From CAYVXT01 sp964455485 (GTDB lineage: Bacteria; Patescibacteriota; Minisyncoccia; Phycocordibacterales; WO2-35-19), in the NCBI GenBank assembly GCA_964455485.1, contig CAYVXT010000044.1, forward strand, positions 1 to 15,448: a DNA stretch of 15,448 nucleotides, read 5' to 3'. Of this stretch, positions 7,097 through 12,938 are shown in pieces (positions within the stretch are counted from its first letter, which is position 1; each line of letters begins with the position of its first letter). The notes beneath the pieces were generated by a model that searched no databases, was not told the origin of the DNA, and saw only the letters and a list, made by a program, of their open reading frames with translations. The position numbers and the translations under genes were made by a program.

Positions 7097-7765
7097 CTAT
7101 ATGTTATTTAAATTAAAATCCAAATCCTCGTTGAAAGCAGAAGATTCCATATCAGATAGATCGTCAGGAGTAGATGATGCGACTACAAAGCCTGCCGGCG
7201 CTACATAATTTACTATTTTTCGGTCAACGTTTAATTTCACAGAGAAACCAACCCTGCCCCCTTCTCTCAAACTCAAATCAGAAAAAGATGTAGATAATAT
7301 GTAAGGATCATCATCAAAAACTTTTTCTTGTAAGGCGATTGACGCATAGCTAGTAGTTTGGCCCCTGATAGTCACAGTGAGGGCGCTTTCAGTCAATGGA
7401 CCGAAGCTAAATTCGTCAAACTGAACCGTGCTAACTGTAGAAGATGCTAGATCATCTAAAAATGCAGAGATTACTCTATGTTTGTCTACCAACGTTTTTA
7501 CCATGTTTAGCTTTTTACTAAATGCCGACATATCGCTAATCGACTTTTTATCGATACTACTCTCTGCGCTTGCGAGTTGTGATTGCAAAGTATTAATCTC
7601 CCCCTTCAAAACATATTGATATGCAAACAAACCGCCAGTAGCAGCGAGCACTACCAAAAACAAAAGCAAACCGATTATGCCAAAAAGACTGGTTTCGCTT
7701 TTTGAAAAACCATCTTTTGTAACTGGCTCTTTTGGTATGAAAGAAGATTGAAAATCAGATGCCAT
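7097..7765 (-). CDS. pilN: Type IV pilus assembly protein PilN
   Basis: A 222-residue bitopic protein. The cytoplasmic N-terminus FQSSFIPKEPVTKD occupies the place of the PilM-binding INLLPxR motif of proteobacterial PilN but is not a clear match. A strong transmembrane helix follows (about 28-50, IIGLLLFLVVLAATGG), then a coiled coil (about 53-95) with the VKTLVDKHRVISAFLDDLASST pattern typical of the family, then a mixed domain and an acidic Ser/Asp-rich C-terminal tail (DDLSDMESSAFNEDLDFNL) that is unusual. It lies 50 nt downstream of pilM with a possible promoter of its own, and 1 nt before pilO. Confidence 0.85.
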   Translation of the reverse strand: MASDFQSSFIPKEPVTKDGFSKSETSLFGIIGLLLFLVVLAATGGLFAYQYVLKGEINTLQSQLASAESSIDKKSISDMSAFSKKLNMVKTLVDKHRVISAFLDDLASSTVSTVQFDEFSFGPLTESALTVTIRGQTTSYASIALQEKVFDDDPYILSTSFSDLSLREGGRVGFSVKLNVDRKIVNYVAPAGFVVASSTPDDLSDMESSAFNEDLDFNLNNI

Positions 7766-7773
7766 TTAAATTA

Positions 7774-7779
7774 ATTATA
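7774..7779 (-). promoter_or_regulatory. -10 (TATAAT) 8 nt before the pilN ATG
   Basis: A perfect TATAAT on the minus strand in the pilM-pilN gap would start an almost leaderless pilN mRNA. No good -35 is visible and no terminator follows pilM, so it would add to transcription from the pilM promoter. Confidence 0.4.
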
Positions 7780-7815
7780 CAGGAACAGAAAAACAATCAC
7801 TATGAAAGTTGTTGA

Positions 7816-8925
7816 TTACTCTAGTTCGCCCAAACATCGAAGAGCAGCTCCGACAGCTACTGTAAATTCTGGACCAGTAACCTTTAGTAAATTTTCCAAG
7901 AAAGCAGGGGTTTCAACTTTTTCAAAAGGATTTCCGGAAATTACTTCCACTTTGAAATTTTGAGCAGCCAAATCCCGAAAGCCTTTGAGCGCAGAGCCTC
8001 CTCCGGTCAAATAAATAGACTTAACATTTTGGTTGCGTTTCTTTTGGAAATCAAAAAGAAAACGGTTTGCTTGATCAAAAATACGGTCAAATACTATCGA
8101 TACTGTTTGAGAAAGGTCCGCACCTTCAGGTGTCATCCCCATACCAATTGAACGTTTTATAACTTCTGCATCTTCTGCTGATATATTTAAAAACCTCGCA
8201 ATATTTGCTGTTATGTCTTGTGATCCTCCATTTATTGTATGTGAAAATTGCACCAAACCACGTTCTACTATATATAGCTTGGTAGTTGCAGCCCCCATAT
8301 CAAATATCATGACTGGCGCATTTATCCCTTCCAAAATTGCTCTCATCGTACTAAACAACTCAATTTCAAAAAATTTTGCATTCAAGCCGGTTTTTTGAAC
8401 TATGTCGCGATATTGACTGATAATGTTGTTGTGAATAGCAACAAGCAAAATATCTGCCATCTTTACCTTTTTTTCTCCTTTAGTTGGGATCAAACTATCT
8501 ACATCTTCCCGCTTTGGGATAATTGACCAATCTATAGAAACATCAGAAATAGGTACCGGGATATATTTCCTTGCCTCAATCGGAACCATGGATGCGAGTT
8601 CTTTTTCACCAACATTTGGCAATTGTATTACTGACAAAAGACTCGCTTTAAACGGGATCGCAATACCGCACGTTTTGGTAGTGATATTTACTTCCTTTTC
8701 AGCAAGGAGGTCGGCCATTGCTTGAATAAGTTTGTCTTGAGGCAAATTTACTGATTGACCTATATTTGCACCTCCATAAGGACCGAGGGCTAGCTCACCA
8801 TAAGTTTCAAGTACAGCTTTATCGCCCTTTTTTTGTAGCTGAACCACTTTGATAGAAGAAGAGCCGATATCAATACCGAGTGCACTGCTACTCTTTTTTT
8901 TGAATAAATCCGATAAGAAATCCAT
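7816..8925 (-). CDS. pilM: Type IV pilus actin-like protein PilM
   Basis: Cytoplasmic actin-fold ATP-binding protein that binds PilN and couples the motors to the membrane complex. The start is put at the ATG at 8925 (369 aa). A TTG at 8934 would put the TATAAT sequence inside the gene. Motifs are phosphate-1 ALGIDIGSSSIKVVQL (15-30), the central KVKMADILLVAIHN, phosphate-2 MIFDMGAATTKLYIVE, and the adenosine motif IYLTGGGSALKGF. The length matches typical PilM. It is the first gene of the T4P operon, and its promoter is shared with the divergent comF gene. Few SD-like bases precede the ATG. Confidence 0.95.
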   Translation of the reverse strand: MDFLSDLFKKKSSSALGIDIGSSSIKVVQLQKKGDKAVLETYGELALGPYGGANIGQSVNLPQDKLIQAMADLLAEKEVNITTKTCGIAIPFKASLLSVIQLPNVGEKELASMVPIEARKYIPVPISDVSIDWSIIPKREDVDSLIPTKGEKKVKMADILLVAIHNNIISQYRDIVQKTGLNAKFFEIELFSTMRAILEGINAPVMIFDMGAATTKLYIVERGLVQFSHTINGGSQDITANIARFLNISAEDAEVIKRSIGMGMTPEGADLSQTVSIVFDRIFDQANRFLFDFQKKRNQNVKSIYLTGGGSALKGFRDLAAQNFKVEVISGNPFEKVETPAFLENLLKVTGPEFTVAVGAALRCLGELE

Positions 8926-8948
8926 ATTATACAAAGCTCATTTTTGTT

Positions 8949-8958
8949 TATAATTATA
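8949..8958. promoter_or_regulatory. Palindromic TATAATTATA: shared divergent -10 for pilM and comF
   Basis: The 10-bp palindrome TATAATTATA contains a perfect TATAAT on each strand (plus 8949-8954, minus 8958-8953). On the plus strand it ends 9 nt before the comF ATG (leaderless). On the minus strand it would give pilM a leader of about 21 nt. The whole gap is only 38 nt, so the two -10 elements physically overlap and RNA polymerase could not occupy both at once. Confidence 0.55.
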
Positions 8959-8963
8959 CTACA

Positions 8964-9629
8964 ATGAAATATCTTTCGGTAATACCCAGATTATTTTTAG
9001 ACCTCTATTATAAAATTTTGGGATTCATAATCCCTGAAGATAGGAGGCTTAACACTCTCCTCTCACTTGACCATTCCACTTTGCGCGGCCTTTTACCCTC
9101 CTCTCCCGTCAAGGTTCAAAATTTACAAGTTTTGTTTAATTATAGCAATCAGGCCGTCAAACTTTTGATCAAATCGATCAAATATAAAAACAATTTTTCG
9201 GCCAAAAAAGTTCTTGCTTTGTTTATGGCTGAAGAATTAGAAGAACTTATTTCTGAAATCACTCTATGGGCCGGCAACACACCCATAATAATGCCAATGC
9301 CAATGAGTAAAAAAGAAATTAAAAATCGAGGCTGGAATCAATGTGAAGAGCTTACTAAAGAAATTCAAAAACTAATTGATAAAAATATTATTTTCGATTA
9401 CAACAGCCTCAAAAAAATTCGAGAAACTGCTCGCCAAACCACTCTTTCAAAAGAAGAAAGGATTGAGAATGTAAAAAACTCAATGTCCGCGGATGGCTCC
9501 GCCATCCGCGGACATTCTGTAATCATCATTGATGATGTTTACACCACTCTCTCCACCTTCCGCGAAGCCCGCCGTGCCCTCCTAGGCGCAGGTGTTAAAC
9601 AAGTCTTTGGATTGTTTGTGGCGCATTAG
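8964..9629 (+). CDS. comF: ComF-like phosphoribosyltransferase-fold competence protein
   Basis: ComF acts in the cytoplasm during DNA uptake through type IV pili, probably at the single-strand import or primosome step. The 221-residue protein shows the family's order: a helical N-terminal part, VKLLIKSIKYKNNF (65-78, the 'lK.lKy.g' motif), IIMPMPMSKKEIKNRGWNQ (108-126), RETARQTTLSKEERIENV (153-170), and the PRPP loop VIIIDDVYTTLST (186-198). The loop has TL instead of the usual TG. The N-terminal CxxC zinc finger of many ComF proteins is missing. Residues 173-185 are encoded by a perfect 16-bp inverted repeat. Divergent placement from pilM fits a shared competence role. Confidence 0.88.
   Translation: MKYLSVIPRLFLDLYYKILGFIIPEDRRLNTLLSLDHSTLRGLLPSSPVKVQNLQVLFNYSNQAVKLLIKSIKYKNNFSAKKVLALFMAEELEELISEITLWAGNTPIIMPMPMSKKEIKNRGWNQCEELTKEIQKLIDKNIIFDYNSLKKIRETARQTTLSKEERIENVKNSMSADGSAIRGHSVIIIDDVYTTLSTFREARRALLGAGVKQVFGLFVAH
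9482..9516. repeat. Perfect 16-bp inverted repeat inside comF (REP/MITE-like)
   Basis: The arm AATGTCCGCGGATGGC (9482-9497), a TCC loop, and an exact reverse-complement arm (9501-9516). It is read in frame as MSADGSAIRGHS between the ERIENV helix and the PRPP-loop strand, at a place where ComF proteins tolerate loop variation. It is more G+C-rich than the flanking upstream coding sequence. The length of the arms and central CCGCGG make chance or selection on protein sequence unlikely. A palindromic repeat that inserted in frame is the simplest explanation. Confidence 0.8.
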
Positions 9630-9690
9630 TGCTGAAAAATCCAAAAATATTTCTGACCACTAATTCTTCTGTATATTTGCAAACAAAACC

Positions 9691-9719
9691 GCTCTCGCTA
9701 CCACGAAGGCAACGAGAGC
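9691..9719 (-). terminator. Probable terminator of the secreted-protein gene
   Basis: A hairpin with the 7-bp outer stem GCTCTCG/CGAGAGC and further partial pairing inside. Read on the minus strand it is followed by GGTTTTGTTTGC, a modest U-tract, and lies 15 nt past the stop codon at 9734. On the plus strand no U-tract follows, so it does not clearly serve comF. Confidence 0.5.
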
Positions 9720-9733
9720 AGTGTGAAAATGTA

Positions 9734-10798
9734 TTACGGAGCAAGCACCGCCCCAATCACTCCGTCGACAACCGCAAGTGGTTTCGGGTTTCGGTCTGCA
9801 AAACTGTAGTACATCAAGATTTGCACCCTTTTATCGCCTGCTAACACATACTTGTCGTCCGTGACGACATAGTATACTCCGGTCGAACTGACCGATACTT
9901 GCTGTAGGCCAGTTGCCGATTCGGTATACACTCCAGTTGGGCTAACTAGGGCCTGCCGTGTGCCGATTGTTGGCTCAACGTACAATCCGGTCAGGACGGT
10001 GTTGTCATGCAACTGGCCATCCTTGCCAGCCCATATTTCCACCAACCGTCCAGGCTTTACAACGCTACAAAACTTCCCATTGGTAACCGGCATGTTGTAA
10101 CAGAAAGCCTCCCGAGCCACAAGAGCGTAAAGTTTGTCCTTGCTTTTGTTTGGCGCGATTGAGACGACATGTTCTCCAGGCAAAAGCTGAGCTCCCCAAT
10201 AGTTCCATTTGTACTCATCGAACATGGACTTTGTAGCCACCACCAAACCATTTTGGTTGTAATGGTTGCTAATACAAAAGCGGTGGCCCGAATTCAGGTC
10301 GGCAAGTTGCATACACTGCCTTTCTCGCCCTCCTTGAGCCTCTTTGACCTCGATACGCCCGGTGAAGATTGAGACCTTGTTGTATTCTTCATCCGATGAT
10401 GCAGTGATCATGTATTCAATAGTCTCTTCACTCGAGGGTACAGTGACCATGAACCCACGCTGACGTGCATTATGGAGCCTACCAGGGTGGAGCCTCCAAG
10501 TACGCCTATTTATGGGTGTAGTCGTAAAGAGAAGATATTCATTTGCTACGGTAACATGGCCAGAAGGACTACTGAAATAGATGAATTTTAACAACTCATC
10601 ATTGTCTTCCGCGAACATCATTTGGGTAACATTTTTGATGCCCACAAGCCACTTAAATTCGCCGCCACCCCTTCCGTCCAACACAAGACGGTAAACACCG
10701 TCAGGAAAAGCGACGTACACCCCAGCGTCCTGCGCCATTGTCTGGCCAGCTCCGATAAACAGAGCCAGCATAAGCAGTGAAATTGTTACAAAGTTCAT
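9734..10798 (-). CDS. Secreted or surface protein of unknown function with three 18-residue GVY repeats
   Basis: Family not recognised. The start is placed at the ATG at 10798 (354 aa): it has a purine-rich GGTGGGGG just upstream and opens a classical signal peptide (MNFVTISLLMLALFIGAGQTMAQ, residues 1-23). A TTG 21 codons upstream would bury this. The mature part is beta-strand-like and starts GVYVAFPDGVYRLVL. It has six cysteines: C162, C175, C233, C244 in two loose pairs plus none in the repeats, so disulfides are possible. Residues 270-323 are three 18-residue units, each opening T-G-(L/V)-Y. The end, VVDGVIGAVLAP, is hydrophobic. G+C is visibly higher than in the pilus genes (35/60 in 9901-9960 and in 10441-10500, against 25/60 in 3661-3720), which suggests transfer. 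It may be a beta-propeller-like surface protein. That is a guess. Confidence 0.75.
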   Translation of the reverse strand: MNFVTISLLMLALFIGAGQTMAQDAGVYVAFPDGVYRLVLDGRGGGEFKWLVGIKNVTQMMFAEDNDELLKFIYFSSPSGHVTVANEYLLFTTTPINRRTWRLHPGRLHNARQRGFMVTVPSSEETIEYMITASSDEEYNKVSIFTGRIEVKEAQGGRERQCMQLADLNSGHRFCISNHYNQNGLVVATKSMFDEYKWNYWGAQLLPGEHVVSIAPNKSKDKLYALVAREAFCYNMPVTNGKFCSVVKPGRLVEIWAGKDGQLHDNTVLTGLYVEPTIGTRQALVSPTGVYTESATGLQQVSVSSTGVYYVVTDDKYVLAGDKRVQILMYYSFADRNPKPLAVVDGVIGAVLAP

Positions 10799-10813
10799 TT
10801 GAACCCCCACCAC

Positions 10814-10841
10814 ACAATACAATAATTTAATAAAAATGCAA
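10814..10841 (-). promoter_or_regulatory. Candidate promoter of the secreted-protein gene
   Basis: On the minus strand a TTGCAT (10841-10836), a 16-nt spacer and a TATTGT (10819-10814) form a plausible -35/-10 pair, with the start codon about 15 nt beyond the -10. The leader would be very short and would hold only the GGTGGGGG stretch. Confidence 0.4.
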
Positions 10842-10917
10842 TACAAAAATTTCACGCACAAAACTGCCGAATGACGGGACTAAATCCATTTTGAAAAATA
10901 AAAATTAATTTATACTG

Positions 10918-11010
10918 TTACCCAGTCTTTCCAATTTTTATTTTCTCCTTTCTTAGATGCAAATATCTACTCCTCCACCTCCCACCATGAATACCCCCAT
11001 AGGTATTCAT
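10918..11010 (-). CDS. Possible 30-residue basic micro-protein whose start lies in a hairpin
   Basis: A short open frame from ATG 11010 to TAA 10918 begins MNTYGGIHGGRWRSRYLHLR and continues with Lys-rich residues to KIGKTG. It is Gly/Arg-rich at the N-terminus and basic throughout. No SD sequence is seen, and its ATG lies in the arm of the 13-bp inverted repeat at 10983-11014. It could be a chance frame in the spacer between the P-loop gene and the secreted-protein gene. It resembles no family I know. Confidence 0.2.
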   Translation of the reverse strand: MNTYGGIHGGRWRSRYLHLRKEKIKIGKTG

Positions 11011-11014
11011 GGTG
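10983..11014. repeat. Perfect 13-bp inverted repeat (hairpin) after the P-loop gene
   Basis: The arms CACCATGAATACC (10983-10995) and its exact complement (11002-11014) enclose a 6-nt loop. It lies 37 nt beyond the P-loop ATPase stop codon on the minus strand. No U-tract follows on either strand, so it is a weak candidate for an intrinsic terminator. It may stabilise an mRNA end or be a small palindromic repeat. Confidence 0.7.
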
Positions 11015-11051
11015 CACAAAGAAAGAGAAGCGGAGAGGAAGGAATATAAAT

Positions 11052-11477
11052 TTAAAAAGGAAATGGATACATTGAAATAGGGCGTGAAGACCATTCGGGC
11101 TGAGATAAATTTTTTACCAAATAATCAACATCTTTAGCAGGACGAGAAATTACATAAAGGGCTGGCTCTTTGCGTGAAGCATAGTTTTCTTGCCACCTTT
11201 TGACCTTTTCCAAATATTTTTCAGAATAGTATGGTTCTGATGTTCCCGACTGCTCTTCTAGCCTATCTTTATCAAAAAGAGTTTCAACTTCATCAAATAT
11301 CACAATATCGCAGTCCGATACTTCTGTATCACCGTCTGGTGCATAAAAAACTTTCTTGCCTCTCGCTTCAAGCTCGGGGATTAGAGAATTCATTACCCAA
11401 TACGTTTTACCACTATCCGAAGGGCCCACCACTCCCACACTCTCCCCTCCTATTAGTTTTACAATTATTTCATCCAT
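11052..11477 (-). CDS. Small P-loop ATPase-like protein, unknown role
   Basis: A 141-residue protein with Walker A GPSDSGKT (18-25) preceded by a strand ESVGVV, and Walker B DIVIFDEVE (57-65). ISRPAKD (110-116) follows at the position where a sensor residue would be expected. The fold is a minimal ATP-binding core with no second domain, so it may be a stand-alone ATPase or a decayed remnant of a larger motor or AAA-type protein. Tyr/Pro-rich stretches (SEPYYSEKYLEK and the ending SMYPFPF) look unlike housekeeping P-loop enzymes. GAGGAA lies 9 nt before the ATG as a plausible ribosome-binding site. The leader consists of a 7-nt-period repeat array. Function is not known. Confidence 0.72.
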   Translation of the reverse strand: MDEIIVKLIGGESVGVVGPSDSGKTYWVMNSLIPELEARGKKVFYAPDGDTEVSDCDIVIFDEVETLFDKDRLEEQSGTSEPYYSEKYLEKVKRWQENYASRKEPALYVISRPAKDVDYLVKNLSQPEWSSRPISMYPFPF

Positions 11478-11498
11478 AAATTTTTATTCCTCGTTATA

Positions 11499-11576
11499 GT
11501 TACTTGTCATTTGTCATCTGTTCCCTCTTCCCTCTTTACATCTTACCTCTTACTTCTTATTTCTTATTTCTTATTC
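11499..11576. repeat. Heptanucleotide tandem repeat array A (11 imperfect units)
   Basis: On the plus strand, eleven consecutive units of 7 nt (one of 8) run: GTTACTT, GTCATTT, GTCATCT, GTTCCCT, CTTCCCT, CTTTACAT, CTTACCT, CTTACTT, CTTATTT, CTTATTT, CTTATTC. Each is close to the consensus (C/G)TTAYYT, and nearly the whole stretch is pyrimidine-rich. It fills the spacer between the coiled-coil gene and the P-loop gene, just upstream of the latter's ribosome-binding site, and would be a purine-rich RNA leader. It shares order and spelling of several units with array B at 13674-13770. Confidence 0.85.
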
Positions 11577-11598
11577 CCTAAACACCCCCGCCTCCTTA

Positions 11599-12246
11599 TC
11601 ACTTCTTACGAATTCTCTTTCCACTACTGCTTACATACGAAGCACTTCTTTTACCATAATCCACCTTGCCCCCATGACTATCTGTAGTTCTATAATAAAA
11701 TTCTGCTGCTGCACTCAAAGGATCAATACTTCCTAGATTTTTTACCCCTTTGTCGTGTCTACCGGTAGTTAGACGCATTTTTTCTCTACCAAGTTCTCCA
11801 TACATTTCAGACATAATATCTCTAGGGTCAATTCCAAGTCGCCTTTTCTCTTCCAAAATTGCTTTCTTTCTTTTAGAAATCTTTTTTTCCTCATCTGTTT
11901 GTTCAGGTAAAAGTGAGGCAACTTTTTCTTCATCCAAAACTCCACCACCAAGCTCTACCAAAGCTTCTTCAATTTTATTTTCCTCTTCTTGAATACTACT
12001 AATCTCTGCTTTCGCTTCCCAATATTCCTTTTCCTCACTCATTCTTTCATCCCTCTCATGCAAATTTAAAGTATCAATGGGTCTATCATTAAAAAGTTGG
12101 TCCAATTCTTCGACCCTCTTTTCTATAGCCTGTCTAATCAGTGAAAACTCTTCAGCTCTTTGCCATAACAATTTTTCATATTCTGCCATTCTCTCCTGTC
12201 CTCCACCATTTACTTCTAAATTATTTTGATTATTAAATTGTTCCAT
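11599..12246 (-). CDS. Charged coiled-coil protein, unknown
   Basis: 215 residues with no signal peptide and no transmembrane helix. The N-terminal 20 residues are Asn/Gln/Gly-rich. Long Glu/Lys/Arg-rich helices follow (about 20-60, 70-100 and 115-140) with heptad-like leucines, as in LWQRAEEFSLIRQAIEKRVEELDQ. The C-terminal third is basic and Ser/Gly-rich, ending SSSGKRIRKK, which could bind nucleic acid or another acidic partner. It lies behind the terminator at 12294-12322, so it probably has its own promoter. A TTGATG/TAAACT pair with a 16-nt spacer is a weak candidate. GAAGG precedes the ATG closely. No family recognised; CPR genomes carry many such lineage-specific proteins. Confidence 0.7.
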   Translation of the reverse strand: MEQFNNQNNLEVNGGGQERMAEYEKLLWQRAEEFSLIRQAIEKRVEELDQLFNDRPIDTLNLHERDERMSEEKEYWEAKAEISSIQEEENKIEEALVELGGGVLDEEKVASLLPEQTDEEKKISKRKKAILEEKRRLGIDPRDIMSEMYGELGREKMRLTTGRHDKGVKNLGSIDPLSAAAEFYYRTTDSHGGKVDYGKRSASYVSSSGKRIRKK

Positions 12247-12293
12247 ACCTTCAGTTTAATCTAATCCTTTTTTTCATCAAGCTTATAAAAAAC

Positions 12294-12322
12294 GACCGCA
12301 AACCCCGAAGGGATTTGCGGTC
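12294..12322 (-). terminator. Intrinsic terminator downstream of tspO
   Basis: The stem GACCGCAAA/TTTGCGGTC is continued by CCC/GGG after one mismatch. On the minus strand the apex reads CCCTTCGGGG, a stable UUCG-type loop, and the stem is followed by GTTTTTTATAAG, a strong U-tract. It ends the tspO transcript before the coiled-coil gene. Confidence 0.92.
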
Positions 12323-12438
12323 AATTTTAGTGCACTGGCTAAATTCCATCTAAGAGATGGTGTTATGAGTTTATCATTCTTTGGTCCGTTTCAGAACTCG
12401 ATCATCCTCCGAAAATAGAGAATGATGATTGACTAAAC
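12323..12438 (-). other. 3' untranslated region of tspO with possible extra folds
   Basis: This 116-nt stretch between the tspO stop and the terminator has no convincing gene. It holds the hairpin CCATCT-AAG-AGATGG (12349-12363), a longer-range pair ATCATTCT/AGAATGAT (12373-12380 with 12419-12426), and a tiny SD-plus-ATG frame (GGAGG directly before ATGATCGAGTTCTGA). It may be only a 3' UTR, or a small RNA that ends at the terminator. Confidence 0.3.
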
Positions 12439-12837
12439 TTACCTATTTAAATACGTGATAGTCAATTGCAAAACAGTTGCAAAGGAAACCCAAACTAAAT
12501 ATGGAATCTGCATATAGGTTATATAGCGAGCATAAGGGTAAATAGCCACCATCGCCCACACAAGTGTCGCGAGGACCAAAAGTATATCAGCCGCCGCAAG
12601 CAAATTATTCTTGAGACCAAATTGTAGCGGAGTAAAGGCAAAGTTGAAAACCAGGTTGAGTATAAAAGGCAGTGCCGCTATCCAAGGGATTTGTTGCTTA
12701 AAAGCCATCAAAAATACTTTGCCAAACGAAATAGCGATGAGTATGTAAAGAAATGTCCAAACCGGCCCAAAAATCCACGATGGCGGCGACCACGATGGTC
12801 TGATAATTTGCGAGTACCAATTATAAGTATTGTTCAT
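12439..12837 (-). CDS. tspO: TspO/MBR-family membrane protein, short N-terminus
   Basis: TspO proteins are tryptophan-rich membrane receptors or enzymes for porphyrins and related ligands. The signature RPSWSPPSWIFGPVWTFLY (13-31) is unmistakable, followed by the LNLVFNFAFTPLQFGLKN segment, with Phe where many members have Trp, and PYLVWVSFATVLQLTITYLN at the end. At 132 residues it is shorter than the usual approximately 155-160, because it starts just before the WxPP motif and so lacks the first of five transmembrane helices. An ATG in good context and a repeat-type leader 10 nt upstream suggest the short form is real, not a truncation artefact. Tetrapyrrole binding cannot be judged from sequence alone. 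Confidence 0.9.
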   Translation of the reverse strand: MNNTYNWYSQIIRPSWSPPSWIFGPVWTFLYILIAISFGKVFLMAFKQQIPWIAALPFILNLVFNFAFTPLQFGLKNNLLAAADILLVLATLVWAMVAIYPYARYITYMQIPYLVWVSFATVLQLTITYLNR

Positions 12838-12847
12838 ATGATTTAAA

Positions 12848-12886
12848 TTTTATCCAAATCATTCTACTCCCAAGTAGAATGATTTT
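12848..12886. repeat. 39-nt hairpin-leader repeat, copy A (before tspO)
   Basis: Starts TTTTATCCAAATCATTCT and contains a 13-bp perfect stem (12856-12868 with 12873-12885) with a CCCA loop. It is 36/39 identical to copy B at 14297-14335. On the minus strand its end, GGATAAAA, is exactly 10 nt upstream of the tspO ATG, and TAAAAT can serve as a -10 placed 9 nt before that ATG. On the plus strand a long T-rich run follows, so it could also terminate antisense transcription. Confidence 0.85.
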
Positions 12887-12932
12887 CTTTTATTTTATTT
12901 ATTTCGTTTTTGGATTTGTCAGACATCGGCAT
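12864..12932 (-). CDS. Possible 22-residue peptide between the phosphatase gene and tspO
   Basis: A short frame begins 6 nt after the phosphatase stop codon: ATG at 12932, reading MPMSDKSKNEINKIKENHST then WE and TAG at 12864. It is hydrophilic and ends inside the hairpin repeat. Its first five codons are part of a 13-nt repeat that also occurs upstream of the phosphatase gene, where it encodes MPMSD. It is more likely a by-product of two repeats than a gene, but translation is possible. Confidence 0.2.
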   Translation of the reverse strand: MPMSDKSKNEINKIKENHSTWE

Positions 12933-12934
12933 TT
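12922..12934. repeat. Short direct repeat (GACATCGGCATTT) after the phosphatase gene
   Basis: The 13-mer GACATCGGCATTT recurs in the same orientation at 13599-13611 on the other side of the phosphatase gene; with one mismatch the match extends to 16 nt. The pair brackets the gene almost exactly. Confidence 0.6.
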
Positions 12935-12938
12935 TTAG

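Noticed and set aside
8926..8931. TATAAT directly before the pilM ATG as the pilM promoter
   Set aside because: Transcription would start inside the coding region, downstream of the ATG; the TATAAT at 8958-8953 fits better.
9629..9844. 71-codon plus-strand frame directly after comF
   Set aside because: It overlaps the terminator hairpin and the conserved-looking end of the secreted-protein gene, and shows no protein features.
10799..10861. Upstream TTG start adding 21 residues to the secreted protein
   Set aside because: The ATG at 10798 opens a complete signal peptide; the extra residues contain a second hydrophobic stretch overlapping the candidate promoter.
11499..11576. CRISPR-like regular repeat
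   Set aside because: The units are 7 nt with no spacers, so this is a tandem repeat and not a CRISPR array.
12848..12886. Simple intrinsic terminator of the phosphatase gene
   Set aside because: On the minus strand the stem is followed by TTGGATAAAA and not by a U-run, while the good T-run is on the plus strand, where no gene needs it; listed as a repeat instead.
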